In this document: in pieces, positions 32,550 to 32,643 of the stretch
Layout: each line of letters opens with the position of its first letter
How positions within the stretch are numbered: the stretch's first letter is position 1
NCBI GenBank assembly: GCA_902792635.1
Contig: CADBAG010000030.1
Span: 1-32,643 of the forward strand
Length of the DNA: 32,643 bases
Reading direction: 5' to 3'
Origin: an uncultured Prevotellaceae bacterium
GTDB taxonomy: Bacteria; Bacteroidota; Bacteroidia; Bacteroidales; Bacteroidaceae
The notes under the pieces: model-generated
Told to the model about the DNA's origin: nothing
The model's input: only the letters and a program-made list of their open reading frames with translations
Database searches by the model: none
Position numbers and translations under genes: made by a program

Positions 32550-32643
32550 GTCTTTTACTGAAATCGCTTGTCAAAGTTCGACCAGGTTTACTGAATTGCT
32601 TGTCAATATTTAGTCAACTTTACTATTTTGCTTGTCATCTTTG
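32550..32643. repeat. Degenerate about 33-bp tandem repeat running off the window end
   Basis: Three units starting TTTACTGAAATCGCTTGTCA, TTTACTGAATTGCTTGTCA and TTTACTATTTTGCTTGTCA follow at 32-33 bp spacing, the last cut by the window edge. No coding frame was recognised here. Confidence 0.6.

Noticed and set aside
32450-32643. CRISPR array
   Set aside because: The units are adjacent or palindromic with no unique spacers of constant length, and no cas genes are near.
1-32643. Prophage, integrative element or insertion sequence
   Set aside because: No integrase, transposase, terminase, relaxase or terminal inverted repeats with target duplications were seen.

Overview
The window looks like a chromosomal piece of a Bacteroidota genome, most likely Prevotellaceae (Prevotella in the broad sense). 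The reasons are: promoters of the Bacteroidota type (TTG, about 20 bases, TAnnTTTG) ahead of many genes; weak or absent Shine-Dalgarno sequences; a hybrid two-component regulator beside a GH43 glycosidase; a DUF4836 lipoprotein; a TrpB2-type tryptophan synthase; and a complete leucine operon carrying a second isopropylmalate-synthase-like enzyme. No tRNA, rRNA, CRISPR array, transposase or phage gene was recognised.

Layout. (1) 1-3.7 kb is a decaying zone. It holds two nitroreductase 5' fragments that run into each other, an aldo/keto reductase whose 3' end is replaced by the tail of an AraC regulator, an intact SRPBCC gene, an MFS transporter missing two internal blocks, and two copies of a hairpin-rich interspersed repeat. 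(2) 3.7-6.6 kb has an FMN-binding/4Fe-4S membrane protein and an orphan AAA-ATPase/PD-(D/E)XK protein. (3) 6.6-16.5 kb is a long minus-strand block: nupG-like transporter, bifunctional nuclease, rsmE, DUF4836 lipoprotein, an ABC transporter pair, an RluA-type pseudouridine synthase, a 50-residue membrane protein too short for a usual ORF cut-off, a third repeat copy, then trpB2, DUF4375 and smpB. (4) An ECF-like sigma factor lies at 16.8 kb. (5) 17.4-23.9 kb is the leuA-leuC-leuD-cimA/leuA2-leuB operon. It is preceded by a promoter, a 30-codon leader peptide rich in Ile and Leu codons, and a rho-independent terminator: a classical ribosome-mediated attenuator. (6) dnaB and ispE diverge at 25.5 kb. 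(7) 26.5-32.4 kb has a 1309-residue hybrid regulator, divergent from a secreted GH43 enzyme.

How it works together. The leu operon contains everything needed for leucine from 2-oxoisovalerate. If the second synthase is a citramalate synthase, the same LeuBCD also make 2-oxobutyrate for isoleucine, which fits an attenuator dominated by Ile codons. The hybrid regulator has a propeller sensor, a membrane segment, a HisKA helix pair, a receiver and an AraC output, but no ATPase domain and an altered H-box, so it probably does not work as an ordinary kinase.

The strongest candidates for undescribed biology are the leu attenuator, the kinase-less hybrid regulator, the mirrored direct-repeat operator ahead of the aldo/keto reductase, the triple-hairpin leader ahead of the broken MFS gene, and the three-copy palindromic repeat family. 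Several gene fusions in the first 4 kb could be real deletions or assembly errors; reads across the junctions would decide.
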